NCBI GenBank assembly: GCA_905479075.1
Contig: CAJQLA010000005.1
Span: forward strand, 124,001-188,000
Direction of reading: 5' to 3'
DNA from: an uncultured Gammaproteobacteria bacterium
GTDB taxonomy: Bacteria > Pseudomonadota > Gammaproteobacteria > Nitrosococcales > Methylophagaceae
Length of the DNA stretch: 64,000 bases
Each line of letters opens with the position of its first letter. Positions within the stretch are counted from its first letter, which is position 1. The notes beneath the pieces are model-generated. The model had not been told where the DNA came from, made no database searches, and saw nothing but the letters and a program-made list of their open reading frames with translations. Made by a program: the position numbers and the translations under genes. This document shows positions 34,511-42,100 of this stretch, one piece after another.

Positions 34511-36922
34511 TTACGACGATTTGCTTTCCATATCTGCTATAACATGTGCCATTTGAACTACACTATCAGGGTTAACAGAGACGGTGCTAACACCTTGTTC
34601 AACTAAGAACTTCGTGATTTCTGGGAAATCAGAAGGTGCTTGACCACAAATACCAACATATTTCCCTGCTTTTCTACAGGCAGAAATAGCCATTTCTAGC
34701 ATTTTAAGCACGGCCTCATTACGTTCATCATAATGACCCAATAAGTTAGAGTCTCTATCGACACCGAGTGTAAGCTGAGTCAAATCGTTGGAACCAATAG
34801 AGAAACCATCGACGAGGTCAAGGAATTGGTCAGCTAAAATAACATTAGCTGGAATCTCACACATCAGATAGAGTTTGAGGCCTCTTTTACCACGAACTAA
34901 ACCGTGTGATGCTAACAACTCAATAACTTGCTTCGTTTCAGCAACGGTACGTGCAAAAGGAATCATAACAGTTATGTTATCTAACCCCATTGTCGTACGT
35001 GCAATGCGGAGTGCATTACATTCTAAAGCGAATGATTCGCTGAAGGAATCGCTTAAGTAGCGCGTAGCGCCACGGAAGCCTAGCATTGGGTTTTCTTCTT
35101 CCGGCTCGTAGAGCGGTCCACCGATTAAATTGGCATATTCATTCGATTTAAAATCACTTAGGCGAACAATAACGGGTTTAGGATAGAAGGCTGAAGCGAT
35201 GGTAGCAATACCTTCTGCCAACTTGTGGACATAGAATGAAATCGGGTTAGGGTAACCTGCCATTTTTGGCGCAATTTCTTTTTGAAGCGACTTAGGTAAT
35301 TTATCATAATCAATCAGTGCATTAGGATGGACGCCAATACTGTTGTTGATAATGAATTCCATTCTAGCTAAACCAACACCGGAGTTGGGCATATTACTTG
35401 TTTTAAATGCAATTTCAGGGTTAGCAAGGTTAAGCATGATCCCGGTATTTTTTGGTACAGGAATGCTTGCTATATCTATATTTTCAACATGATGCTTTAA
35501 CGCACCCTGATAAACTGTACCCGTATCACCTTCAGCACAACTTACAGTGACAATGTCACCTGTTTTAATGACTTTGGTCGCTGTATTGGTACTGACAATA
35601 GCGGCGATTCCTAATTCACGAGCAATAATGGCTGCATGACAAGTACGACCACCTCGGTTAGTGACAATCGCACCCGCGATTTTCATTACAGGTTCCCAAT
35701 CAGGATCTGTAATATCCGTAATTAATATTTCACCTGGCCTTAGATCTGCCATTTGACTTGTTTTAAGGATAACGCGCGCTTTACCACTTGCAACTTTACT
35801 ACCGACACTTTTACCTTGAATGATAACTTTGCCTTTTTCTTCAAGGACATGATTTTCCAGCGCTTGTAAAGATTTGCCTGATTCAACTGTTTCAGGACGA
35901 GCTTGAACAACAAACAGTTCACCACTGTCACCATCTTTTGCCCACTCAACATCCATTGGCATCGGACGACCTGCTTTTTTCGAATAATGTTTTTCAATAA
36001 TGACAGCAGTTCTTGCGAGCTCTAATACCTCATCATCATTGATACAAAATTGTTGCTGCTCCTCTATAGGCACTTTAGTATTGACGACTACACCGGTATC
36101 ACCTGAAGGTGAATCTTTCTCAGCATAGACCATTCTTAAAGCTTTGCTACCAAGATTGTGTTTAATGATTGGCTGATATTTAGTATCTAGGGTTGGCTTG
36201 AAAACATAAAACTCATCAGGGTTAACGGCACCTTGTACTACATTTTCACCTAGTCCCCATGCGCCAGTGATAAAGACGATGTCACGGAAACCACTTTCAG
36301 TATCAATAGTGAACATAACACCAGACGAGGCTTTATCAGACCGCACCATTTTTTGTACGGCGATGGCGAGTGCGACACTCATGTGGTCAAAGCCTTGATG
36401 TACGCGATAAGAAATTGCGCGATTAGTAAATAGGGATGCGAAAATCTGGCGGCAGCTATTGATTAACGCTGCTGTACCTGTAATATTTAAATGTGATTCT
36501 TGCTGGCCGGCGAAAGAGGCGTCTGGTAAGTCTTCTGCTGTGGCTGAACTTCGCACCGCGACATCAACGTTTCTGCCATATTCTTCTTCTAGCTTGCTAT
36601 AAGCATCTTCAATTTCAGTAACAATAGCATCGGGCATTGCTGCTTGGTTGATTAATGTACGTATATACTCACCAGTTTTTGCTAATGCTTTAGTATCATC
36701 TACATCTAAGTCATCCAAAGCTTTCGTAATGGGGGCAACAAGGTTGTTTTCGTCTAAAAATATTCGGTAGGCTTCGGCCGTAGTTGCAAAACCATTCGGG
36801 ACATTCACCCCTTCACGACTCAACTCACTATACATTTCACCTAAAGAAGCATTCTTACCACCGACGGTATCAACATCACCAATACTAATATCTGCAAAAA
36901 AACGAATATACTTATAACTCAT
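34511..36922 (-). CDS. ppsA: Phosphoenolpyruvate synthase
   Basis: Converts pyruvate and ATP to PEP, AMP and phosphate for gluconeogenesis. The 803-residue product has the ATP-binding N-terminal domain (GGKNASLGEM, RSSATAEDLPDASFAGQQES), the phospho-His in GGRTCHAAIIARELGI near residue 420, and the PEP-utilising C-terminal barrel with SIGSNDLTQLTLGVDRDS and the catalytic Cys in GICGQAPSDFPE. No ppsR kinase/phosphatase gene lies beside it. The ATG at 36922 has an AGG-type SD upstream. Confidence 0.97.
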   Translation of the reverse strand: MSYKYIRFFADISIGDVDTVGGKNASLGEMYSELSREGVNVPNGFATTAEAYRIFLDENNLVAPITKALDDLDVDDTKALAKTGEYIRTLINQAAMPDAIVTEIEDAYSKLEEEYGRNVDVAVRSSATAEDLPDASFAGQQESHLNITGTAALINSCRQIFASLFTNRAISYRVHQGFDHMSVALAIAVQKMVRSDKASSGVMFTIDTESGFRDIVFITGAWGLGENVVQGAVNPDEFYVFKPTLDTKYQPIIKHNLGSKALRMVYAEKDSPSGDTGVVVNTKVPIEEQQQFCINDDEVLELARTAVIIEKHYSKKAGRPMPMDVEWAKDGDSGELFVVQARPETVESGKSLQALENHVLEEKGKVIIQGKSVGSKVASGKARVILKTSQMADLRPGEILITDITDPDWEPVMKIAGAIVTNRGGRTCHAAIIARELGIAAIVSTNTATKVIKTGDIVTVSCAEGDTGTVYQGALKHHVENIDIASIPVPKNTGIMLNLANPEIAFKTSNMPNSGVGLARMEFIINNSIGVHPNALIDYDKLPKSLQKEIAPKMAGYPNPISFYVHKLAEGIATIASAFYPKPVIVRLSDFKSNEYANLIGGPLYEPEEENPMLGFRGATRYLSDSFSESFALECNALRIARTTMGLDNITVMIPFARTVAETKQVIELLASHGLVRGKRGLKLYLMCEIPANVILADQFLDLVDGFSIGSNDLTQLTLGVDRDSNLLGHYDERNEAVLKMLEMAISACRKAGKYVGICGQAPSDFPEITKFLVEQGVSTVSVNPDSVVQMAHVIADMESKSS

Positions 36923-36993
36923 ATACCACTACCTTACTAGTTGAAACTAACCCGATATTAGATTAGTTATTATGTTAGCCGAATAATGACTAA

Positions 36994-37002
36994 ACCATAG
37001 CA
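36994..37002 (-). promoter_or_regulatory. Possible extended -10 for ppsA
   Basis: On the minus strand TGCTATGGT reads as an extended -10 element, with TATGGT at 36999-36994. It would give ppsA a leader of about 65 bases. No good -35 is seen, which extended -10 promoters tolerate. Confidence 0.35.
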
Positions 37003-37092
37003 GAATTGACGCAGTTTTTATAGTAAAAGGTTGCCAGAATTAGATAGCAAAGGGTAACTAAAGTTTTTTACGGTCAATTCGTGCTAGTTTAG

Positions 37093-37206
37093 TTATGAAT
37101 TCAACCAACCAATGAAGACAAGCCCTATCCAGAAAATGGATAATGAGAAGATAATTAAAGGAAAATGATCAATGATGAGTTTTTCAATTTGCTCTAGTTT
37201 TTCCAT
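37093..37206 (-). CDS. Unrecognised 37-residue single-span membrane microprotein
   Basis: ATG 37206 is preceded by GGGGAG with a seven-base spacing, an excellent ribosome binding site for a stretch otherwise free of genes. The product starts MEKLEQIEKLIIDHFP and continues in one hydrophobic helix (LIIFSLSIFWIGLVFIGWL, about 17-35) that ends NS. A charged amphipathic N-terminus plus one membrane helix is the layout of many bacterial membrane microproteins that bind larger complexes. I do not recognise a family. It lies between tRNA-Leu and ppsA on the same strand; no obvious promoter of its own was found. Confidence 0.6.
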   Translation of the reverse strand: MEKLEQIEKLIIDHFPLIIFSLSIFWIGLVFIGWLNS

Positions 37207-37255
37207 GCTTGTACTCCCCGAAATAACTTTTTATCAATAACGATATCAGAAGCTT

Positions 37256-37287
37256 TTTATCTTTGCGAGTTTCGCAGATAAAAATTT
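37256..37287. other. Hairpin-forming sequence between tRNA-Leu and the microprotein gene
   Basis: TTTTTATCT(TT)GCG and CGCAGATAAAAA form a stem with a two-base bulge and a short loop. It stands where tRNA-Leu transcripts should end, but no T-run follows the stem on the minus strand, so its role as a terminator or processing site is uncertain. Confidence 0.4.
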
Positions 37288-37360
37288 TGTATGGGATAAA
37301 AACTTAAATTACTGAAGATTATGTTTTAGAGAATAATTGGAGAGTAAATAGGTATCTTAT

Positions 37361-37445
37361 TGGTACCGGGGGCGGGAATCGAACCCGCACTTCCGAAGAA
37401 ACTGGATTTTGAATCCAGCGCGTCTACCAGTTCCGCCACCCCGGC
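37361..37445 (-). tRNA. tRNA-Leu (anticodon CAA)
   Basis: On the minus strand the 85-base sequence folds as a type II tRNA: acceptor GCCGGGG paired with CCCCGGT, D-arm with GGTAGACGCG, anticodon stem CTGGA/TCCAG around loop TTCAAAA (anticodon CAA, reading UUG), a long variable arm TTTCTTCGGAAGT, T-arm GCGGGTTCGATTCCCGC and an encoded CCA. Long variable arm and anticodon both fit leucine. Confidence 0.97.
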
Positions 37446-37460
37446 AATAAGAAGCAAAGG

Positions 37461-37489
37461 ATTATAGCTATCCAAGCCGTTTTAGGAAA
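37461..37489 (-). promoter_or_regulatory. tRNA-Leu promoter
   Basis: On the minus strand a perfect TATAAT (37466-37461) lies 15 bases before the mature tRNA 5' end, with TTTCCT (37489-37484) 17 bases upstream. Transcription would start a few bases before the tRNA. Confidence 0.6.
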
Positions 37490-37581
37490 GCGTTAATTTG
37501 TTATATAAGCTGTGGCTCAGACTTAATGACGTTAGTTTTTACAGAAATTTTCAGCGAGTTAGATGAAAGTAGCGATGAGTT

Positions 37582-37590
37582 TGTTATGAT
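37582..37590 (+). promoter_or_regulatory. Extended -10 promoter directly before queA
   Basis: TGTTATGAT: the -10 hexamer TATGAT at 37585-37590 with TG one base upstream. A start seven bases on falls at 37597, next to the queA ATG (37598), so the mRNA would have no 5' leader. Confidence 0.55.
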
Positions 37591-37597
37591 CTCGTTC

Positions 37598-38629
37598 ATG
37601 CAACGTACAGATTTCCAATTTGATTTACCATCTGAATTAATTGCCCAATTTCCATCTCAACAAAGAAGCGCAAGTCGTCTTTTATCTTTGGATGGAAATA
37701 CGGCCGTTATTGACGATCTTCAATTTACCGATTTACCTGAGCTTTTAAAGGCAGGAGACTTATTAGTATTTAATAATACAAAAGTAATTCCAGCACGCTT
37801 GTTAGGGAAAAAAGACAGTGGTGGAAAGATTGAAATCCTAGTTGAAAGAGTGATTGACGATGAAAGGGTTTTGGCTCACGTCAGAAGCAGTAAATCGCCT
37901 GGCGTTGGCCGTCGTTTAATTTTAGAAGATGCAGTAGAAATGGAAGTGCTTGCAAGGCAAGGTGCTCTATTCGAGCTTGTTTTTCTTGGTGAGGGTACGG
38001 TAACAGATGCGCTTGAGGAATATGGACGCTTGCCGTTACCTCCTTATATTGAGCGTAGTGTTGAACAAGGCGATCTAGATCGTTATCAAACAGTTTATGC
38101 TCAGCAGAAGGGAGCGGTTGCGGCGCCAACTGCTGGTCTTCATTTTGATAATGATATTTTGGATAAAATTAACGAACAGGGTATTGAGACCGCCCATGTG
38201 ACATTACATGTTGGCGCTGGGACATTTCAGCCTGTTCGTGTTGATGATATTAAAACGCATCAAATGCACTCGGAAAGAATTGAAGTTTCATCCGAGGTGT
38301 GTCGGAAAATAAAAGCAGCTCAACAGCGTGGCGGTCGTGTTATTGCTGTTGGCACAACCAGTGTTAGGGCGATAGAGAGTGCAGCACAATCGGGTGAAAT
38401 AAAACCATTTAGTGGTGAAACAGATATTTTTATTTATCCTGGTTATCAATTTCGTCATATTGATGCGATGATTACCAACTTTCACTTATCTGAGTCAACC
38501 CTGTTAATGTTAGTTTCTGCATTTTCAGGGAGAGAAAATATATTGAAAGCCTATCAACATGCGATACAACAGAAATACCGTTTTTTTAGTTATGGTGATG
38601 CTATGTTCCTGACAAGGAAACAACAATGA
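37598..38629 (+). CDS. queA: S-adenosylmethionine:tRNA ribosyltransferase-isomerase
   Basis: Transfers and isomerises the ribose of SAM onto preQ1-tRNA to make epoxyqueuosine. ATG 37598 gives 343 residues starting [19 protein letters not shown], matching E. coli QueA (MRVTDFSFELPESLIAHYP); the frame is open from 37526 but those residues are unlike the family. [40 protein letters not shown] and FIYPGYQF are all present. It lacks a ribosome binding site. ATGA overlap with trmJ; tgt is not in the window. Confidence 0.96.
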   Translation: MQRTDFQFDLPSELIAQFPSQQRSASRLLSLDGNTAVIDDLQFTDLPELLKAGDLLVFNNTKVIPARLLGKKDSGGKIEILVERVIDDERVLAHVRSSKSPGVGRRLILEDAVEMEVLARQGALFELVFLGEGTVTDALEEYGRLPLPPYIERSVEQGDLDRYQTVYAQQKGAVAAPTAGLHFDNDILDKINEQGIETAHVTLHVGAGTFQPVRVDDIKTHQMHSERIEVSSEVCRKIKAAQQRGGRVIAVGTTSVRAIESAAQSGEIKPFSGETDIFIYPGYQFRHIDAMITNFHLSESTLLMLVSAFSGRENILKAYQHAIQQKYRFFSYGDAMFLTRKQQ

Positions 38630-39357
38630 GTCGTTTTGATAATATTCGTTTTATATTAGTTGGTACTACGCATCCCGGTAATATTGGTGCAGCGGCGCGT
38701 GCTATGAAAACGATGGGGCTTTCTAATCTGCATTTAGTAGAACCATTACATTATCCTAGTGCTGAGGCAACGGCACGGGCCTCTGGTGCAGATGATGTTT
38801 TAGCAAAAGCAGTTGTTCACAAAGATTTAGTTTCTGCGATAGAAGGCTGCAATAAGGTTTTTGGTATGAGTGCCCGCCTTAGACATTTACCTGTTCCAGT
38901 AGTCGATCCACGACAGGCTGTGGAGCAGATCCAACAGTATCCAGACGATACTAATGTGGCTATATTGTTTGGGCGGGAACATTCTGGCTTAACCAATGAT
39001 GAGTTAGATCGATGCCAACATTTAATTAATGTACCTGCTAATCCCGACTACAGTTCGCTTAATTTAGCTGCAGCGGTACAAGTATTGGCTTATGAGTTTA
39101 AAATGAGTTTTGACCCTACTATTGTTGTTGGACGTGTTGGAGAGGAACGTGAAGTCATAGAAGCAAAAGATTTAGAACACCTTTACCAACATTTTGAACA
39201 AAGTTTAACAGCGATAGGTTTTTTAGATCCTCAACAGCCTAAGAATTTAATGCGACGTTTAAGGCGTCTATTCAACCGCGCTGATCTAGATAGAAATGAA
39301 GTACAGATTCTACACGGTATTTTAAGAGCGGCAGAAAACGGACGAGGAGAGTCTTAA
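38626..39357 (+). CDS. trmJ: tRNA (cytidine/uridine-2'-O-)-methyltransferase TrmJ
   Basis: SPOUT-fold methyltransferase that modifies the wobble-loop nucleotide 32. The 243 residues start [21 protein letters not shown] and have [16 protein letters not shown] and [22 protein letters not shown], the SPOUT motifs. The C-terminal extension is typical of TrmJ. It overlaps queA (ATGA) and cysE (TAATG); trmJ-cysE-iscR is a conserved order upstream of isc operons. Confidence 0.94.
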   Translation: MSRFDNIRFILVGTTHPGNIGAAARAMKTMGLSNLHLVEPLHYPSAEATARASGADDVLAKAVVHKDLVSAIEGCNKVFGMSARLRHLPVPVVDPRQAVEQIQQYPDDTNVAILFGREHSGLTNDELDRCQHLINVPANPDYSSLNLAAAVQVLAYEFKMSFDPTIVVGRVGEEREVIEAKDLEHLYQHFEQSLTAIGFLDPQQPKNLMRRLRRLFNRADLDRNEVQILHGILRAAENGRGES

Positions 39358-40157
39358 TGACAGAAAAAGTAACATTTTGGCAACAAGCTCAAGAAGATGT
39401 GAAATGCGTGTTTGACCGTGACCCTGCTGCTCGTAATACATTTGAAATCGTCACGACCTATCCGGGAGTTCACGCCATTTTGTGGCATAGGGTAAGTCAT
39501 TGCCTATGGAAACGAAACATCAAATGGTTAGCACGATGGTTGTCAGCAATAAGCCGCTGGTTAACGGGGATTGAAATTCATCCTGGCGCTAAAATTGGTC
39601 GACGCTTTTTTATAGACCATGGAATGGGCGTGGTTGTCGGTGAAACGGCTGAAATAGGTGATGATTGCACACTTTATCATGGGGTTACGCTTGGCGGGAC
39701 TTCGTGGAAAGAGGGGAAAAGGCATCCGACATTAGCAAATAATGTTGTCGTGGGTGCTGGTGCAAAAGTCTTAGGGCCGATTCATTTACATGATGGCGCA
39801 AGGATTGGTTCAAATGCTGTAGTCGTTAAGGATGTAGCTGCTGGCGAAAGTGTGATTGGTGTCCCCGGTAGAGTAGTGAAAAATGCTCAAACAGAAGACC
39901 AAAAACAAAAGCAAAAACTAGCACAAGAAGTGGGGTTTGATGCCTACGGTACATCGAGTGAAACATTAGATCCTGTTGCGGCAGCTATTCACGGTTTAAT
40001 CGAACATATTCATGCTTTAGACAAGCGGATTGATGCGATGTCCGACACAATTGAACAATTGGGTGGGGAACTACCAAACGTTGCCATGCCTGAGTTAAAC
40101 GACTGCGAATTAAGAGACGAATTAGTCGAAAAAGAGGAATCAAATAAATCCGAGTAA
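39357..40157 (+). CDS. cysE: Serine O-acetyltransferase
   Basis: Makes O-acetylserine for cysteine synthesis. The 266-residue protein has the N-terminal helical region ([20 protein letters not shown]) and then left-handed beta-helix hexapeptide repeats with the active-site [18 protein letters not shown] and [18 protein letters not shown], ending in a charged tail. It works with cysM (29453), and supplies sulfur chemistry near the Fe-S genes iscR/iscA downstream. Confidence 0.95.
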   Translation: MTEKVTFWQQAQEDVKCVFDRDPAARNTFEIVTTYPGVHAILWHRVSHCLWKRNIKWLARWLSAISRWLTGIEIHPGAKIGRRFFIDHGMGVVVGETAEIGDDCTLYHGVTLGGTSWKEGKRHPTLANNVVVGAGAKVLGPIHLHDGARIGSNAVVVKDVAAGESVIGVPGRVVKNAQTEDQKQKQKLAQEVGFDAYGTSSETLDPVAAAIHGLIEHIHALDKRIDAMSDTIEQLGGELPNVAMPELNDCELRDELVEKEESNKSE

Positions 40158-40170
40158 AACACTGGGATTT

Positions 40171-40203
40171 ATAGTTGACTAAAATAGTAGGAAATGTAAA
40201 AAT
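40171..40203 (+). promoter_or_regulatory. IscR-type operator overlapping the iscR promoter
   Basis: 40171-40195 begins ATAGTTGACTAAAATAGT, which matches the first 18 positions of the type 1 IscR consensus (ATASYYGACTRWWWYAGTCRRSTAT) completely; four of the last seven also match. The embedded TTGACT (40175-40180) is a good -35, with TAAAAA or AAAAAT about 16-17 bases downstream as a weak -10. Holo-IscR binding here would repress iscR, as in E. coli. Confidence 0.8.
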
Positions 40204-40236
40204 TCCTTATACCATATAAATTTAGGGGGTATTAGG

Positions 40237-40686
40237 ATGCGTTTGACTACTAAAGGTCGTTATGCGGTTACAGCCATGTTAGATTTAAGTTTGAACTATG
40301 GTTTAAAGCCGATCACCTTGTCTGATATCTCAGAGAGACAGGGCATTTCTTTGTCCTACCTAGAACAATTATTTGCCCATTTACGTCGGCATGGTCTTGT
40401 CAGCAGCTCAAGAGGGCCAGGTGGTGGATATAGACTCAGTCGTTCTGCTGATGAGGTCACAGTTTTAGATGTGATTGCCGCCGTGGATGAAAAAGTGGAT
40501 ACCACATTGTGTGAAGGCAAGGAAAACTGTCAGGGACACGAACAATGTTTGAGCCATGAAATTTGGTTCAGCTTAAGTGAGCAAATTAAAAGTTACTTGG
40601 CCAGTATTACGCTTGGTCAAGTGGTTAAAAACCATCAGAGCTCGCGAGAAGGTACTGATAAAGTGATCAACTTCGAGGTCGCTTAA
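40237..40686 (+). CDS. iscR: Iron-sulfur cluster regulator IscR
   Basis: Rrf2-family repressor that senses [2Fe-2S] status. The 149 residues start [17 protein letters not shown] (winged-helix DNA-binding part, [18 protein letters not shown]) and place the cluster ligands exactly where E. coli has them: C92, C98, C104 and H107 in [22 protein letters not shown]-rich SD stands before the ATG. An IscR-type operator overlaps its promoter. The next gene is iscA-like, not iscS. Confidence 0.97.
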   Translation: MRLTTKGRYAVTAMLDLSLNYGLKPITLSDISERQGISLSYLEQLFAHLRRHGLVSSSRGPGGGYRLSRSADEVTVLDVIAAVDEKVDTTLCEGKENCQGHEQCLSHEIWFSLSEQIKSYLASITLGQVVKNHQSSREGTDKVINFEVA

Positions 40687-40720
40687 ACAGATAACGACGC
40701 GGTTATTCTTTCCAAATTTT

Positions 40721-40742
40721 ATTGTCTAATTCAATAGACAAT
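40721..40742 (+). other. Stem-loop in the iscR-iscA intergenic region
   Basis: ATTGTCTA (40721-40728) and TAGACAAT (40735-40742) form a perfect 8-bp stem with a six-base loop, 22 bases before the iscA-like ATG. No T-run follows, so it is more likely an RNA stability or processing element than a terminator. Confidence 0.5.
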
Positions 40743-40764
40743 AGTGTATTGCTTGGTGCTCTAA

Positions 40765-41091
40765 ATGATTAAATTAACAGACTCAGCTGTGAAGCGAATT
40801 CACGATATCGTTGAAAAGCGAGGTTCGGGTATTGGTTTAAGAATAGGTGTGGTTGAAAGTGGCTGCTCTGGTTATAGCTATGCTTTAGATTATGCTGAAT
40901 CAGTTTCAGATGATGATGTTGTAATTGAACAAGATGAAGCTAAAGTTGTTATTGATAAAAAGAGCTTACCTATCTTAGATGAGATGGAGCTTGATTTTGT
41001 CAAAGAAGGCTTAAATCAAAGTTTCAAGTTTAATAACCCTAATGCTGTGTCATCTTGTGGTTGTGGCGAGAGTTTTAGTACAACTAAATAG
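40765..41091 (+). CDS. iscA: A-type iron-sulfur carrier protein, IscA-like
   Basis: Small carrier that passes Fe-S clusters to target enzymes. The 108 residues have the three A-type cysteines: C34 in SGCSG and C98/C100 in CGCGES. It is closer in motif spacing to IscA (LDFVKEGLNQSFKFNNPNA) than to ErpA or SufA, though the choice is not certain. It directly follows iscR, where iscS and iscU are expected in other Gammaproteobacteria. Its end overlaps the converging M14 gene by eight bases. Confidence 0.9.
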   Translation: MIKLTDSAVKRIHDIVEKRGSGIGLRIGVVESGCSGYSYALDYAESVSDDDVVIEQDEAKVVIDKKSLPILDEMELDFVKEGLNQSFKFNNPNAVSSCGCGESFSTTK

Positions 41092-42100
41092 CCAAGCGTT
41101 CCATTAAATAACATAGACAATCTTGCCGGATAACTTTTTCATCCAAGGTCAACATTGACGGCATTGTGGGTCTTTTGATAGCAAGATAGCCTTGTTCATT
41201 GCTGAAAAACCGTTCAGTGATATTTTCTCCTGTTTCACTCATAGCTATAAGCGGCAAACCTTTATTGCTAGTTACTTTTCCAAAAGGGGTGCCTCTGGCA
41301 ATTTCTGTAAAATTGAGTCGTTCAATATCGCTGTTTAATAGTAATTCAGCCTGCTCATCATCGAAGCTAAATTCGATATCGTCTTTGACACAAACTTGAG
41401 CGACGGTATGAAATAAATCGATATCATGCGCATGAACATCGTGCTGAGGGATTTCTGTTAGGTTGAGCGCGGCATTCACAAAATCTAGCGCATGCTCGAC
41501 ACCATATTGTTGTCCTGGCCTTCCACATTCTAAAGTAACAGCAGGACAATACTGGGCGAAAGCTGATGATTGAACGCCTTTAGGCCGAATAAAATAAACA
41601 ACAAAGCGTCCGAATAAAGTGGCCAATTGTAGGAATTCTGGCTCGAGTTTGTTAACGCAACTGTAGTGTGGGTTGAGTCCGGTATTATTATGGATGTCGA
41701 TGCTAGCAAACAGTTGTTTTTCACTCATGATTTCAACGATTTGGCTTGCCATTTTTGTTTCAGGACATTCCGCAAGCTCAGTACCGGGCCATATACGATT
41801 ATAGTCAGCCTGTTCATCCAAGCGTCGAGCCCTTTTAGATGCCGCACTGACATTGCCAAAAAAAATAGAAAGAGAACGAGGCAGTATTTTATCCTTATAA
41901 CGCTGAAGAAGAGATTGTATAGCTAATAGACCGGTTGGCTCATTACCATGTAATAACACCGATACAAAAAGCGGTTCTGCATGGTTTCCTTGCAGATGAA
42001 TGAGCGTAGGTCCTTCCAGTAACGATTCTAATTCATCTGGTGAGGCAGTAAGTAGGCCTTCTGGTAAATAGTCGAGCTGGCGAAGTAAGGAAGTTGTCAT
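41084..42100 (-). CDS. M14-family zinc deacylase (succinylglutamate desuccinylase/aspartoacylase-like)
   Basis: A 338-residue zinc carboxypeptidase-fold protein: HGNEPTGLLAI holds the first His and the Glu of the zinc site, RRLDEQADYNRIWPG the arginine/Asn substrate segment, FASIDIHNNTGLNPHYSC the second His, and AVTLECGRPGQQYG the catalytic Glu. The family hydrolyses N-acyl amino acids or small peptides; this one's substrate is unknown. ATG 42100 overlaps the stop of the upstream ligase gene in ATGA (an upstream ATG at 42112 is possible), so ligase and deacylase are coupled. It converges on iscA with eight bases of overlap. Confidence 0.85.
   Translation of the reverse strand: MTTSLLRQLDYLPEGLLTASPDELESLLEGPTLIHLQGNHAEPLFVSVLLHGNEPTGLLAIQSLLQRYKDKILPRSLSIFFGNVSAASKRARRLDEQADYNRIWPGTELAECPETKMASQIVEIMSEKQLFASIDIHNNTGLNPHYSCVNKLEPEFLQLATLFGRFVVYFIRPKGVQSSAFAQYCPAVTLECGRPGQQYGVEHALDFVNAALNLTEIPQHDVHAHDIDLFHTVAQVCVKDDIEFSFDDEQAELLLNSDIERLNFTEIARGTPFGKVTSNKGLPLIAMSETGENITERFFSNEQGYLAIKRPTMPSMLTLDEKVIRQDCLCYLMERLAI

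Noticed and set aside
41666-41926. 86-codon + strand frame inside the M14 gene
   Set aside because: Antisense shadow of the deacylase. No ribosome binding site and no sensible product.
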